Shown here: piece by piece, positions 1 through 10,431 of the stretch
Layout: each line of letters opens with the position of its first letter
Position numbering within the stretch: position 1 is the first letter of the stretch
DNA from: UBA4575 sp002386945
GTDB lineage: Bacteria > Pseudomonadota > Gammaproteobacteria > UBA4575
NCBI GenBank assembly: GCA_943789445.1
Contig: CALSUC010000001.1
Location: 1 to 64,000 of the forward strand
Length of the DNA: 64,000 nt
Direction: 5' to 3'
The notes under the pieces: generated by a model
What the model was told of the DNA's origin: nothing
What the model saw: the letters and a program-made list of their open reading frames with translations, nothing else
Databases searched by the model: none
Position numbers and translations under genes: made by a program

Positions 1-3000
1 CAACGCGTAATCAATCGAGCTATAGCTTACATCGGTATCGCTGTCAGAAAGACCAATCGTACGGGCCGTATTCGTTTCAGCTACCGTAGTCGATACCGAG
101 CCATCTGCAGTGATGACCTGATCCGAGAAGGTGCCTGCATTACCCTGCCACCCATCGCCGTTTTGGTGATGCTGTTACCAATACCAGAAACAGTCACACC
201 CACTGGCGCTACCGTGGTAAAGGCTGCGTTGACCTGCTGCTCAACAGCGGGTGCATTACCCGAAGAAACATAGGTCCAGTCGTAGCCCACTTTAATCAGG
301 TTAGTGGCATCTTTGATGCCCGCTGTCGGCGTGAACGTTGCTGTCCAGGTGATGCCATCATCCGCTGAAGTCACGGTTGATAACGTGCCGCCTTCCACGG
401 TTATATCACTGTTATCGAAACCAGTGACGGCCTCATGAAAGGTAAAGGTGACCGTTGCGGTCTCACCCGCCGTCAGAGCTGTATCGTCCAGGGTAATGGT
501 CAGCGGTGCTGTGCTGTGGATAATGGCCTTGCTGGCCTCAGCCGCTGCGACACCCACTGCATTCGTTACATTGGCGGTAACGCTATGGTTACCCTCTGCT
601 AGTAGCTTGCACATCTGCTGCTGGCACAGCCACACTCCAGGCATTGCCTGAAACCGTCGCTTGGTAATCCTTGCCATTCAGTGTCACGGTCAGAACTTGC
701 CCATCTTCCACCCCCGTGGTGGTACCTGAGATAGCCACGCTGACATCGTCTTCAAGGTAGTTAATGGTGTTGTCGCCCGCGACATCAGCAATGGTGATGG
801 TTGGCGTGACGGTATTAACAACATAATTAGCGCTACTGGCAATGAAGTCTGTGGCGCCTGCAGTCAGGTTATCCCTTTGATGACGATGTCGTTCAATGTA
901 GCACCTGTCGTATACAACGAGGTATCCACATGCAAATCACCCGTCGAAGCAACTGTTGAGGTGTAGAATACCGAGCCATTTTTCAGGTAGGTAATCGTCG
1001 AGCCAGTACGCTCAACACTCAGTACATCGCCTGTCGCATAGCTACCGAACGCCCCCTTGTTAGCGCCGTTTTCATAGACAAGAAGCGACCATTCGTCCCA
1101 GATACAACGCGTAATCAATCGAGCTATAGCTTAGCATTGGTATCGCTGTCAGAAAGACCAATCATACGACTCGTATTCGTTTCAGCTACCGTAGTCGATA
1201 CCGAGCCATCTGCAGTGATGACCTGATCCGAGAAGGTGCCTGCATTACCCAGCCATCCGCCGCCGTTTTGGTGATGCTGTTACCAGTAACAGTCACACCC
1301 ACTGGCGCTACCGTGGTAAAGGCTGCGTTGACCTGCTCAACAGCGGGTGCGTTACCCGAAGAAACATAGGTCCAATCGTAGCCCACTTTAATCAGGTTAG
1401 TGGCTATCACTGATGTCCGCTGTCGGCGTGAACGTTGCTGTCCAGGTGATGCCATCATCCGCTGAAGTCACGGCTGATAACGTGCCGCCTTCCACGGTTA
1501 TATCACTGTTATCGAAACCAGTGACGGCATCATTAAAGGTAAAGGTGACCGTTGCGGTTTCACCCGCTGCCAGAGCTGTATCGTCCAGGGTAATGGTCAG
1601 CGGTGGCGAGACGGTATCAACCGAAAAATTAGCGCTATTGGCAGTGAAGTCTGTGGCGCCTGCAGTCAGGTTATCCCCTTTGATGACGATGTCGTTCAAT
1701 GTAGCACCTTCACTAGAAAGCGAGGTATCCACATGCAAATCACCCGTCGAAGCAACTGTTGAGGTGTAGAATACCGAGCCATTTTTCAGGTAGGTAATCG
1801 TCGAGCCAGTACGCTCAACACTCAGTACATCGCCACTCGAATAAGTACCGAACCACCCCCTATTATCGCCGTTTTCATAGACACTAAGCGAGCCATCGCT
1901 CCTCAGACGAAGCGCGTAATCAATCGAGCTATAGAGTAGATTGGTATCGCTGTCAGAAAGACCAATCGTACGGGCCGTATTCGTTTCAGCTACCGTAGTC
2001 GATACCGAGCCATCTGCAGTGATGACCTGATCCGAGAAGGTGCCTGCATTATGCCAGCTAGGCGCCGTTTTGGTGATGCTGTTACCAATACCAGAAACAG
2101 TCACACCCACTGGCGCTACCGTGGTAAAGGCTGCGTTGAGCTGCTCAACAGCGGGTGCATTACCCGAAGAAACATAGGTCCAGTCGTAGCCCACTTTAAT
2201 CAGGTTAGTGGCATCTTTGATGCCCGCTGTCGGCGTGAACGTTGCTGTCCAGGTGATGCCATCATCCGCTGAAGTCACGGTTGATAACGTGCCGCCTTCC
2301 ACGGTTATATCACTGTTATCGAAACCTGTGACGGCCTCATGAAAGGTAAAGGTGACCGTTGCGGTCTCACCCGCCGTCAGAGCTGTATCGTCCAGGGTAA
2401 TGGTCAGCGGTGCTGTGCTGTGGATAATGGCCTTGCTGGCCTCAGCCGCTGCGACACCCACTGCATTCGTTACATTGGCGGTAACGCTATGGTTACCCTC
2501 TGCTAGTGCTTGCACATCTGCTGCTGGCACAGCCACACTCCAGGCATTGCCTGAAACCGTCGCTTGGTAATCCTTGCCATTCAGTGTCACGGTCAGAACT
2601 TGCCCATCTTCCACCCCCGTGGTGGTACCTGAGATAGCCACGCTGACATCGTCTTCAAGGTAGTTAATGGTGTTGTCGCCCGCGACATCAGCAATGGTGA
2701 TGGTTGGCGTGACGGTATTAACAACATAATTTGCGCTAGAGGCAATGAAGTCTGTGGCGCCTGAGTGATGACGATGTCGTTCAATGTAGCACCTGTCGTA
2801 TACAACGAGGTATCCACATGCAAATCACCCGTCGAAGCAACTGTTGAGGTGTAGAATACCGAGCCATTTTTCAGGTAGGTAATCGTCGAGCCAGTACGCT
2901 CAACACTCAGTACATCGCCTGTCGCATAGCTACCGAACGCCCCTTGTTAGCGCCGTTTTCATAGACAACAAGCGACCATTGGTCCCAGATAAATCGCGTA

Positions 3001-6000
3001 ATCAATCGAGCTATAGCTTGCATTGGTATCGCTGTCAGAAAGACCAATCATACGACTCGTATTCGTTTCAGCTACCGTAGTCGATACCGAGCCATCTGCA
3101 GTGATGACCTGATCCGAGAAGGTGCCTGCATTACCCAGCCATTCGCCGCCGTTTTGGTGATGCTGTTACCAGTAACAGTCACACCCACTGGCGCTACCGT
3201 GGTAAAGGCTGCGTTGACCTGCTCAACAGCGGGTGCGTTACCCGAAGAAACATAGGTCCAATCGTAGCCCACTTTAATCAGGTTAGTGGTATCACTGATG
3301 TCCGCTGTCGGCGTGAACGTTGCTGTCCAGGTTATGCCATCATCCGCTGAAGTCACGGCTGATAACGTGCCGCCTTCCACGGTTATATCACTGTTATCGA
3401 AACCAGTGACGGCCTCATTAAAGGTAAAGGTGACCGTTGCGGTTTCACCCGCTGCCAGAGCTGTATCGTCCAGGGTAATGGTCAGCGGTGGCGTGACGGT
3501 ATCAACCGAAAAATTAGCGCTACTGGCAATGAAGTCTGTGGCGCCTGCAGTCAGGTTATCCCCTTTGATGACGATGTCGTTCAATGTAGCACCTTTACTA
3601 GAAAGCGAGGTATCCACATGCAAATCACCCGTCGAAGCAACTCTTGAGGTGTAGAATACCGAGCCATTTTTCAGGTAGGTAATCGTCGAGCCAGTACGCT
3701 CAACACTCAGTACATCGCCTGTCGCATAAGTACCGAACCACCCCTTGTTAGCGCCGTTTTCATAGACACGAAGCGAGCCATCGCTCCGCATACAACGCGT
3801 AATCAATCGAGCTATAGCTTACATCGGTATCGCTGTCAGAAAGACCAATCGTACGGGCCGTATTCGTTTCAGCTACCGTAGTCGATACCGAGCCATCTGC
3901 AGTGATGACCTGATCCGAGAAGGTGCCTGCATTATCCAGCTACCGCCGCCGTTTTGGTGATGCTGTTACCAGAAACAGTCACACCCACTGGCGCTACCGT
4001 GGTAAAGGCTGCGTTGAGCTGCTCAACAGCGGGTGCATTACCCGAAGAAACATAGGTCCAGTCGTAGCCCACTTTAATCAGGTTAGTGGCATCTTTGATG
4101 TCCGCTGTCGGCGTGAACGTTGCTGTCCAGGTGATGCCATCATCCGCTGAAGTCACGGCTGATAACGTGCCGCCTTCCACGGTTATATCACTGTTATCGA
4201 AACCTGTGACGGCCTCATTAAAGGTAAAGGTGACCGTTGCGGTCTCACCCGCCGTCAGAGCTGTATCGTCCAGGGTAATGGTCAGCGGTGCTGTGCTGTG
4301 GATAATGGCCTTGCTGGCCTCAGCCGCTGCGACACCCACTGCATTCGTTACATTGGCGGTAACGCTATGGTTACTCTCTCCTAAGGCGGTAACGCTATGG
4401 TTACTCTCTGCTAATGCTTGCACATCTGCTGCTGGCACATCCACACTCCAGGCATTGCCTGAAACCGTCGCTTGGTAATCCTTGCCATTCAGTGTCACGG
4501 TCAGAATTTGCCCATCTTCCACCCCCGTGGTGGTACCTGAGATAGCCACGCTGACATCGTCTTCAAGGTAGTTAATGGTGTTGTCGCCCGCGACATCAGC
4601 AATGGTGATGGTTGGCGTGACGGTATTAACAACATAATTTGCGCTACTGGCAATGAAGTCTGTGGCGCCTGAGTGATGACGATGTCGTTCAATGTAGCAC
4701 CTGTCGTATCAACGAGGTATCCACATGCAAATCACCCGTCGAAGCAACTGTTGAGGTGTAGAATACCGAGCCATTTTTCAGGTAGGTAATCGTCGAGCCA
4801 GTACGCTCAACACTCAGTACATCGCCTGTCGCATAAGCTACCGAACGCCCCTTGTTAGCGCCGTTTTCATAGACCACAAGCGACCATCGTCCCAGATACA
4901 ACGCGTAATCAATCGAGCTATAGCTTAGCATCGGTATCGCTGTCAGAAAGACCAATCATACGAGCCGTATTCGTTTCAGCTACCGTAGTCGATACCGAGC
5001 CATCTGCAGTGATGACCTGATCCGAGAAGGTGCCTGCATTACCCAGCCATCCGCCGCCGTTTTGGTGATGCTGTTACCAGTAACAGTCACACCCACTGGC
5101 GCTACCGTGGTAAAGGCTGCGTTGACCTGCTCAACAGCGGGTGCGTTACCCGAAGAAACATAGGTCCAATCGTAGCCCACTTTAATCAGGTTAGTGCTAT
5201 CACTGATGTCCGCTGTCGGCGTGAACGTTGCTGTCCAAGTTATGCCATCATCCGCTGAAGTCACGGCTGATAACGTGCCGCCTTCCACGGTTATATCACT
5301 GTTATCGAAACCAGTGACGGCATCATTAAAGGTAAAGGTGACCGTTGCGGTTTCACCCGCTGCCAGAGCTGTATCGTCCAGGGTAATGGTCAGCGGTGGC
5401 GAGACGGTATCAACCGAAAAATTAGCGCTACGTGGTAATGGTTGACCTGCGTATCAACCGAAAAATTAGCGCTACGGCAATGAAGTCTGTGGCGCCTGCA
5501 GTCAGGTTATCCGCTTTGATGACGATGTCGTTCAATGTAGCACCTGTACTATAAAGCGAGGTATCCACATGCAAATCACCCGTCGAAGCAACTCTTGAGG
5601 TGTAGAATACCGAGCCATTTTTCAGGTAGGTAATCGTCGAGCCAGTACGCTCAACACTCAGTACATCGCCTGTCGCATAAGTACCGAACCCCCCTTGTTA
5701 GCGCCGTTTTCATAGACACGAAGCGAGCCATCGTCCCAGATACAACGCGTAATCAATCGAGCTATAGCTTACATCGGTATCGCTGTCAGAAAGACCAATC
5801 ATACGGGCCGTATTCGTTTCAGCTACCGTAGTCGATACCGAGCCATCTGCAGTGATGACCTGATCCGAGAAGGTGCCTGCATTACCCAGCCACCCCGCCG
5901 TTTTGGTGATGCTGTTACCAGTAACAGTCACACCCACTGGCGCTACCGTGGTAAAGGCTGCGTTGACCTGCTCAACAGCGGGTGCGTTACCCGAAGAAAC

Positions 6001-8950
6001 ATAGGTCCAATCGTAGCCCACTTTAATCAGGTTAGTGGCTATCATTGATGTCCGCTGTCGGCGTGAACGTTGCTGTCCAGGTGATGCCATCATCCGCTGA
6101 AGTCACGGCTGATAACGTGCCGCCTTCCAAGGTTATATCACTGTTATCGAAACCAGTGACGGCCTCATTAAAGGTAAAGGTGACCGTTGCGGTTTCACCC
6201 GCTGTCAGAGCTGTATCGTCCAGGGTAATGGTCAGCGGTGGCGTGACGGTATCAACCGAAAAATTAGCGCTACTGGCAGTGAAGTCTGTGGCGCCTGCAG
6301 TCAGGTTATCCCCTTTGATGACGATGTCGTTCAATGTAGCACCTGTACTAGTAAGCGAGGTATCCACATGCAAATCACCCGTCGAAGCAACTCTTGAGGT
6401 GTAGAGTACCGACGCCATTTTTCAGGTAGGTAATCGTCGAGCCAGTACGCTCAACACTCAGTACATCGCCTGTCGCATAAGTACCGACCCACCCCTTGTT
6501 AGCGCCGTTTTCATAGACACGAAGCGAGCCATCGGCCCGCATATCAACGCGTAATCAATCGAGCTATAGCTTACATCGGTATCGCTGTCAGAAAGACCAA
6601 TCATACGGGCCGTATTCGTTTCAGCTACCGTAGTCGATACCGAGCCATCTGCAGTGATGACCTGATCCGAGAAGGTGCCTGCATTACCGCAGCCACCCCG
6701 CCGTTTTGGTGATGCTGTTACCAATACCAGAAACAGTCACACCCACTGGCGCTACCGTGGTAAAGGCTGCGTTGACGCTGCTCAACAGCGGGTGCATTAC
6801 CCGAAGAAACATAGGTCCAGTCGTAGCCCACTTTAATCAGGTTAGTGGCATCTTTGATGTCCGCTGTCGGCGTGAACGTTGCTGTCCAGGTGATGCCATC
6901 ATCCGCTGAAGTCACGGTTGATAACGTGCCGCCTTCCACGGTTATATCACTGTTATCGAAACCGTGACGGCCTCATTAAAGGTAAAGGTGACCGTTGCGG
7001 TTTCACCCGCCGTCAGAGCTGTATCGTCCAGGGTAATGGTCAGCGGTGCTGTGCTGTGGATAATGGCCTTGCTGGCCTCAGCCGCTGCGACACCCACTGC
7101 ATTCGTTACATTGGCGGTAACGCTATGGTTACTCCTCTGCTAATGCTTGCACATCTGCTGCTGGCACATCCACACTCCAGGCATTGCCTGAAACCGTCGC
7201 TTGGTAATCCTTGCCATTCAGTGTCACGGTCAGAATTTGCCCATCTTCCACCCCCGTGGTGGTACCTGAGATAGCCACGGTGACATCGTCTTCAAGGTAG
7301 TTAATGGTGTTGTCGCCCGCGACATCAGCAATGGTGATGGTTGGCGTGACGGTATTAACAACATAATTAGCGCTAGAGGCAATGAAGTCTGTGGCGCCTG
7401 CAGTCAGGTTATCCCCTTTGATGACGATGTCGTTCAATGTAGCACCTGTACTATAAACGAGGTATCCACATGCAAATCACCCGTCGAAGCAACTGTTGAG
7501 GTGTAGAATACCGAGCCATTTTTCAGGTAGGTAATCGTCGAGCCAGTACGCTCAACACTCAGTACATCGCCTGTCGCATAGCTACCGAACGTCCCCTTGT
7601 TAGCGCCGTTTTCAAAGACCACAAGCGCACCATCGCTCCAGATAAATCGCGTAATCAATCGTGGCTATAGCTTGCATCGGTATCGCTGTCAGAAAGACCA
7701 ATCATACGATGCGTATTCGTTTCAGCTACCGTAGTCGATACCGAGCCATCTGCAGTGATGACCTGATCCGAGAAGGTGCCTGCATTACCCAGCCATTCCC
7801 CCCGTTTTGGTGATGCTGTTACCAGTAACAGTCACACCCACTGGCGCTACCGTGGTAAAGGCTGCGTTGACCTGCTCAACAGCGGGTGCGTTACCCGAAG
7901 AAACATAGGTCCAATCGTAGCCCACTTTAATCAGGTTAGTGGCTATCATTGATGTCCGCTGTCGGCGTGAACGTTGCTGTCCAGGTGATGCCATCATCCG
8001 CTGAAGTCACGGCTGATAACGTGCCGCCTTCCACGGTTATATCACTGTTATCGAAACCAGTGACGGCCTCATTAAAGGTAAAGGTGACCGTTGCGGTTTC
8101 ACCCGCTGTCAGAGCTGTATCGTCCAGGGTAATGGTCAGCGGTGGCCTGACGGTATCAACCGAAAAATTAGCGCTACTGGCAATGAAGTCTGTGGCGCCT
8201 GCAGTCAGGTTATCCGCTTTGATGACGATGTCGTTCAATGTAGCACCTTTACTAGTAAGCGAGGTATCCACATGCAAATCACCCGTCGAAGCAACTCTTG
8301 AGGTGTAGAGTACTACGTCATTTTTCAGGTAGGTAATCGTCGAGCCAGTACGCTCAACACTCAGTACATCGCCTGTCGCATAAGTACCGACCCACCCCTT
8401 GTTAGAGCGGTTTTCATAGACACGAAGCGAGCCATCGGCCCGCATATCAACGCGTAATCAATCGAGCTATAGCTTACATCGGTATCGCTGCCAGAAAGAC
8501 CAATCGTACGGGCCGTATTCGTTTCAGCTACCGTAGTCGATACCGAGCCATCTGCAGTGATGACCTGATCCGAGAAGGTGCCTGCATTACCGCGCCATTC
8601 CCCCCGTTTTGGTGATGCTGTTACCAGAAACAGTCACACCCACTGGCGCTACCGTGGTAAAGGCTGCGTTGACCTGCTCAACAGCGGGTGCGTTACCCGA
8701 AGAAACATAGGTCCAGTCGTAGCCCACTTTAATCAGGTTAGTGGTATCAGTGATGTCCGCTGTCGGCGTGAACGTTGCTGTCCAGGTGATGCCATTATCC
8801 GCTGAAGTCACGGCTGATAACGTGCCGCCTTCCACGGTTATATCACTGTTATCGAAACCGGTGACGGCCTCATTAAAGGTAAAGGTGACCGTTGCGGTTT
8901 CACCCGCCGTCAGAGCTGTATCGTCCAGGGTAATGGTCAGCGGTGCTGTT
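1..8950 (-). repeat. Adhesin C cassette array, alternating 0.80-kb and 1.10-kb units
   Basis: The marker gttcaatgta (start of the LNDIV segment on the coding strand) occurs at 891, 1693, 2779, 3579, 4687, 5530, 6329, 7432 and 8233. Spacings are 802, 1086, 800, 1108, 843, 799, 1103 and 801 bp. Short units hold TITLDDTAL-Ig plus lectin; long units add the TIADVAGDN-Ig (about 300 bp). The pattern is a largely alternating short/long array, giving a 1.9-kb higher-order repeat. The 843-bp unit carries a 44-bp extra copy near 5407-5475. A 30-bp in-frame duplication lies at 4355-4409. Confidence 0.9.
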
Positions 8951-9036
8951 ATAGATAATGGCCTTGCTGCCTCAGCCGCTGCGACACCCCTTGAATTCTT
9001 TACATTAGTGGTCGCTTCTTGAGTTTTTTCACTCAT
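1..9036 (-). CDS. Giant repeat adhesin C (partial, 3' end off the window; prefix domain missing; frameshifted as assembled)
   Basis: The reading starts at the ATG at 9036 (MSEK; a second ATG two codons upstream at 9042 is possible) behind an AAAGGTAG Shine-Dalgarno. After about ten residues shared with A and B (MSEKTQEATT) it jumps into the last part of an Ig-like repeat (NVKNSRGVAAAEA) and then PLTITLDD. It therefore lacks the prefix domain, hydrophobic linker and N-terminal Ig region. The rest is alternating Ig-like and lectin-like modules in nine cassettes. Open frames are broken about every 0.3-1.2 kb, for example near 1403, 2765, 4678, 6036, 6690, 7136 and 7944, mostly at sites where repeat copies differ. 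The C-terminal secretion part lies beyond position 1. It may be a truncated secreted adhesin or a store of repeat variants for the neighbours; both are inference. Confidence 0.7.
1397..2641 (-). CDS. Longest open segment inside adhesin C (Ig-lectin cassette)
   Basis: This 414-residue open segment reads through the TIADVAGDN-type Ig tail, a complete TITLDDTAL Ig domain, a complete lectin-like domain (AETNTARTIGLSDSDT ... ENGDNRGWFG ... YLKNGSVFYTS) and the start of the next Ig domain. It shows that the modules join in one frame when no indel intervenes. It is a fragment of the larger gene, not a separate gene; its first ATG is an internal codon. Confidence 0.5.
   Translation of the reverse strand: MAISGTTTGVEDGQVLTVTLNGKDYQATVSGNAWSVAVPAADVQALAEGNHSVTANVTNAVGVAAAEASKAIIHSTAPLTITLDDTALTAGETATVTFTFHEAVTGFDNSDITVEGGTLSTVTSADDGITWTATFTPTAGIKDATNLIKVGYDWTYVSSGNAPAVEQLNAAFTTVAPVGVTVSGIGNSITKTAPSWHNAGTFSDQVITADGSVSTTVAETNTARTIGLSDSDTNLLYSSIDYALRLRSDGSLSVYENGDNRGWFGTYSSGDVLSVERTGSTITYLKNGSVFYTSTVASTGDLHVDTSLSSEGATLNDIVIKGDNLTAGATDFTANSANFSVDTVSPPLTITLDDTALAAGETATVTFTFNDAVTGFDNSDITVEGGTLSAVTSADDGITWTATFTPTADISDSH
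8587..9036 (-). CDS. First open segment of adhesin C: short leader peptide fused to Ig-like repeat
   Basis: This stretch shows the fusion most clearly. The peptide begins MSEKTQEATTNVKNS, and the second part matches the end of the TIADVAGDN-type Ig module (compare TANVTNAVGVAAAEAS in other cassettes). A complete TITLDDTAL-type Ig domain follows, with the motifs TATVTFTF, NSDITVEGGTLS and WTATFTPTADI. It ends at a frameshift at the variable start of the lectin module (NSITKTGG). Only the first residues match the prefix of A and B. Confidence 0.7.
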   Translation of the reverse strand: MSEKTQEATTNVKNSRGVAAAEAARPLSITAPLTITLDDTALTAGETATVTFTFNEAVTGFDNSDITVEGGTLSAVTSADNGITWTATFTPTADITDTTNLIKVGYDWTYVSSGNAPAVEQVNAAFTTVAPVGVTVSGNSITKTGGMAR

Positions 9037-9443
9037 AATCATTCTACCTTTAATTTTTATAATATTTAGTGAACTGTTAAAAATTACAATAATTAATACG
9101 CAGTCCACTATCTCTGAGTAGCCAACTCGCATCTTTTAGGTAAGCGGCCATACTAGACCTGCCACCATCGGCTGAATTCTAAATCCTGGGCAATGTGGAT
9201 CTCCCCATGCCCGCTATCTGTTACATATTGTTTTATAGATTATTTTTATTCAACGGCAGCTCGCATTAACTGGAGCCCCATAAAAACAAAAAAATTATAT
9301 ATTAATCGAATAAAGAAGAGCACTTTAATCCGTCTTAAAGTCCGAACTAAGCGGTCAAACCTCACCAAAATTAAGTTAGGTTATCTTTGACTATATTTGG
9401 AAAAGCAGGTAACTCCAGTCATGTAACAAGAAATAATCACATT
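9037..9443 (-). repeat. 5' leader of adhesin C, duplicated upstream of adhesin B
   Basis: This segment is clearly homologous, with small indels, to 40875-41280 upstream of gene B. The first about 55 bp next to the start codon (AAAATTAAAGGTA, preceded by CAGTTCACTAAATATTATA on the coding strand) are also shared with gene A. The block is noncoding, AT-rich near the gene, and carries the ribosome binding site and presumably the promoter. No known riboswitch consensus could be matched by eye. Confidence 0.8.
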
Positions 9444-9531
9444 GACCGGCGCATGCCCTTGAACGCGTAGATCGACGACTTGTGGTCGCTCTGGGGCAGC
9501 GGATAATAAAGACATTAGGTGAGCACCCGAA
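9444..9531. other. Unique spacer between duplicated leader and duplicated terminator block
   Basis: About 90 bp here have no counterpart at the other two adhesin junctions. It is more GC-rich than its surroundings. No gene or clear signal is seen. Confidence 0.4.
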
Positions 9532-9672
9532 AGGGCAGTATCAATCTTATTCAATCACTAGTAGCCCTCGGCATTACCGAGTAATTACTTATGATACGTT
9601 GCTTGTACTACAAAAAAAAAGCCCTCACCAAACAACAACGTTAGTGAGGGCTTTTATTTATCGCTACTTTTA
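9532..9672 (-). repeat. Duplicated 3' flank of adhesin genes (copy at gene A)
   Basis: This 141-bp block is almost identical to 25769-25907 at the end of gene B. It holds the last codon and stop of the gene, a strong terminator hairpin, and beyond it a small inverted repeat ctcgg-cattA-ccgag (9567-9581). It shows that A and B derive from one duplicated unit that included the 3' flank. Confidence 0.9.
9612..9655 (-). terminator. Rho-independent terminator of adhesin A
   Basis: A perfect 12-bp stem (aaaagccctcac at 9617-9628 with gtgagggctttt at 9644-9655) lies just after the gene A stop codon on the minus strand. The stem is followed by a run of nine U residues in the transcript. The stem is the same as at gene B. 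Confidence 0.92.
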
Positions 9673-10431
9673 CAATACGACTAAGTTATCGGTCTCTAGT
9701 GATGCCAAAGTAACCGCTGCATCATTGATCCCTTGTAGAGTAATTGTTACATCAGGGCTGGTAAATTCATCACCGCCCCCGTCTTTATCTATTTTTAAGG
9801 TGACGTCTGTCCCATCGTTTGTCAATTCAATGTAGTCAGCTAAGGTATCACCACTAGCGTAATCTAAAAGGTCACGTAAATCTAAGCTGTCACCACCACT
9901 CCCCACGGTAAAGTCGGTAATGGTGTCGCTGCCATCTGTAGTGTTGTTGTAATCAAAAGTATCGCTACCAGCGCCACCTGTCAGAATATCATTCCCAGCA
10001 CCACCAGTAATAGTATCATTACCACTGCCACCAAACACATATTCACTGGCAGAGGTTCCAGAAATAGCATTATTACCTGTGGTGCCAAACACAGCCTCAA
10101 TGTTGTTATTAGCAACAACAGCTCCCGCAGTACTCTCAAAACCAGCAGAACCTAGCTGACTATAAGAGAATTCGACTGAATCAGTATCAACCACCGCTTT
10201 TCCATCAATGGTTAACGTAGCCGTATTGCCCGAAAAGGAAATCGCCGTAACGTTTCTGGTCGCGCCATCAACCTGAATATCAAAAGATTGAAGTGACGGA
10301 GTGCTAAGTGCATTAATCGTCGCATCAAAGGTGAGCACAATTTGATTACCCGCCACGCTAGCATTTTCAAGACTAAACTGCGTATCCACGCTGTAATCGC
10401 TGCTGGTGCCAATCGCTTCATCCCTGATCAC
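9670..10431 (-). CDS. C-terminal segment of adhesin A: RTX repeats and type I secretion region
   Basis: It begins with a last Ig-like domain (ENASVAGNQIVLTFDATI ... SFDIQVDGATRNV, of the SwmB-like type). About three glycine-rich nonapeptides follow (GGSGNDTIT, GGAGNDILT, GGAGSDTFD), expected to bind Ca2+. The end carries SDTITDFTVG, DSLDLRDLL, LADYIELTNDGTDVTLKID and a hydrophobic tail DNLVVL. This arrangement is characteristic of the C-terminal target domain of proteins exported by type I secretion. The transporter genes are not in the window. Confidence 0.85.
   Translation of the reverse strand: MIRDEAIGTSSDYSVDTQFSLENASVAGNQIVLTFDATINALSTPSLQSFDIQVDGATRNVTAISFSGNTATLTIDGKAVVDTDSVEFSYSQLGSAGFESTAGAVVANNNIEAVFGTTGNNAISGTSASEYVFGGSGNDTITGGAGNDILTGGAGSDTFDYNNTTDGSDTITDFTVGSGGDSLDLRDLLDYASGDTLADYIELTNDGTDVTLKIDKDGGGDEFTSPDVTITLQGINDAAVTLASLETDNLVVL

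Noticed and set aside
1..9036. Adhesin C and its neighbours as true pseudogenes
   Set aside because: Indels lie at polymorphic repeat columns with both alleles present and no stop codons arise by substitution, which fits consensus error better than decay.
9193..9390. Small plus-strand gene in the leader of adhesin C
   Set aside because: The 65-codon frame is not kept in the homologous leader of adhesin B, and the region is AT-rich noncoding DNA.
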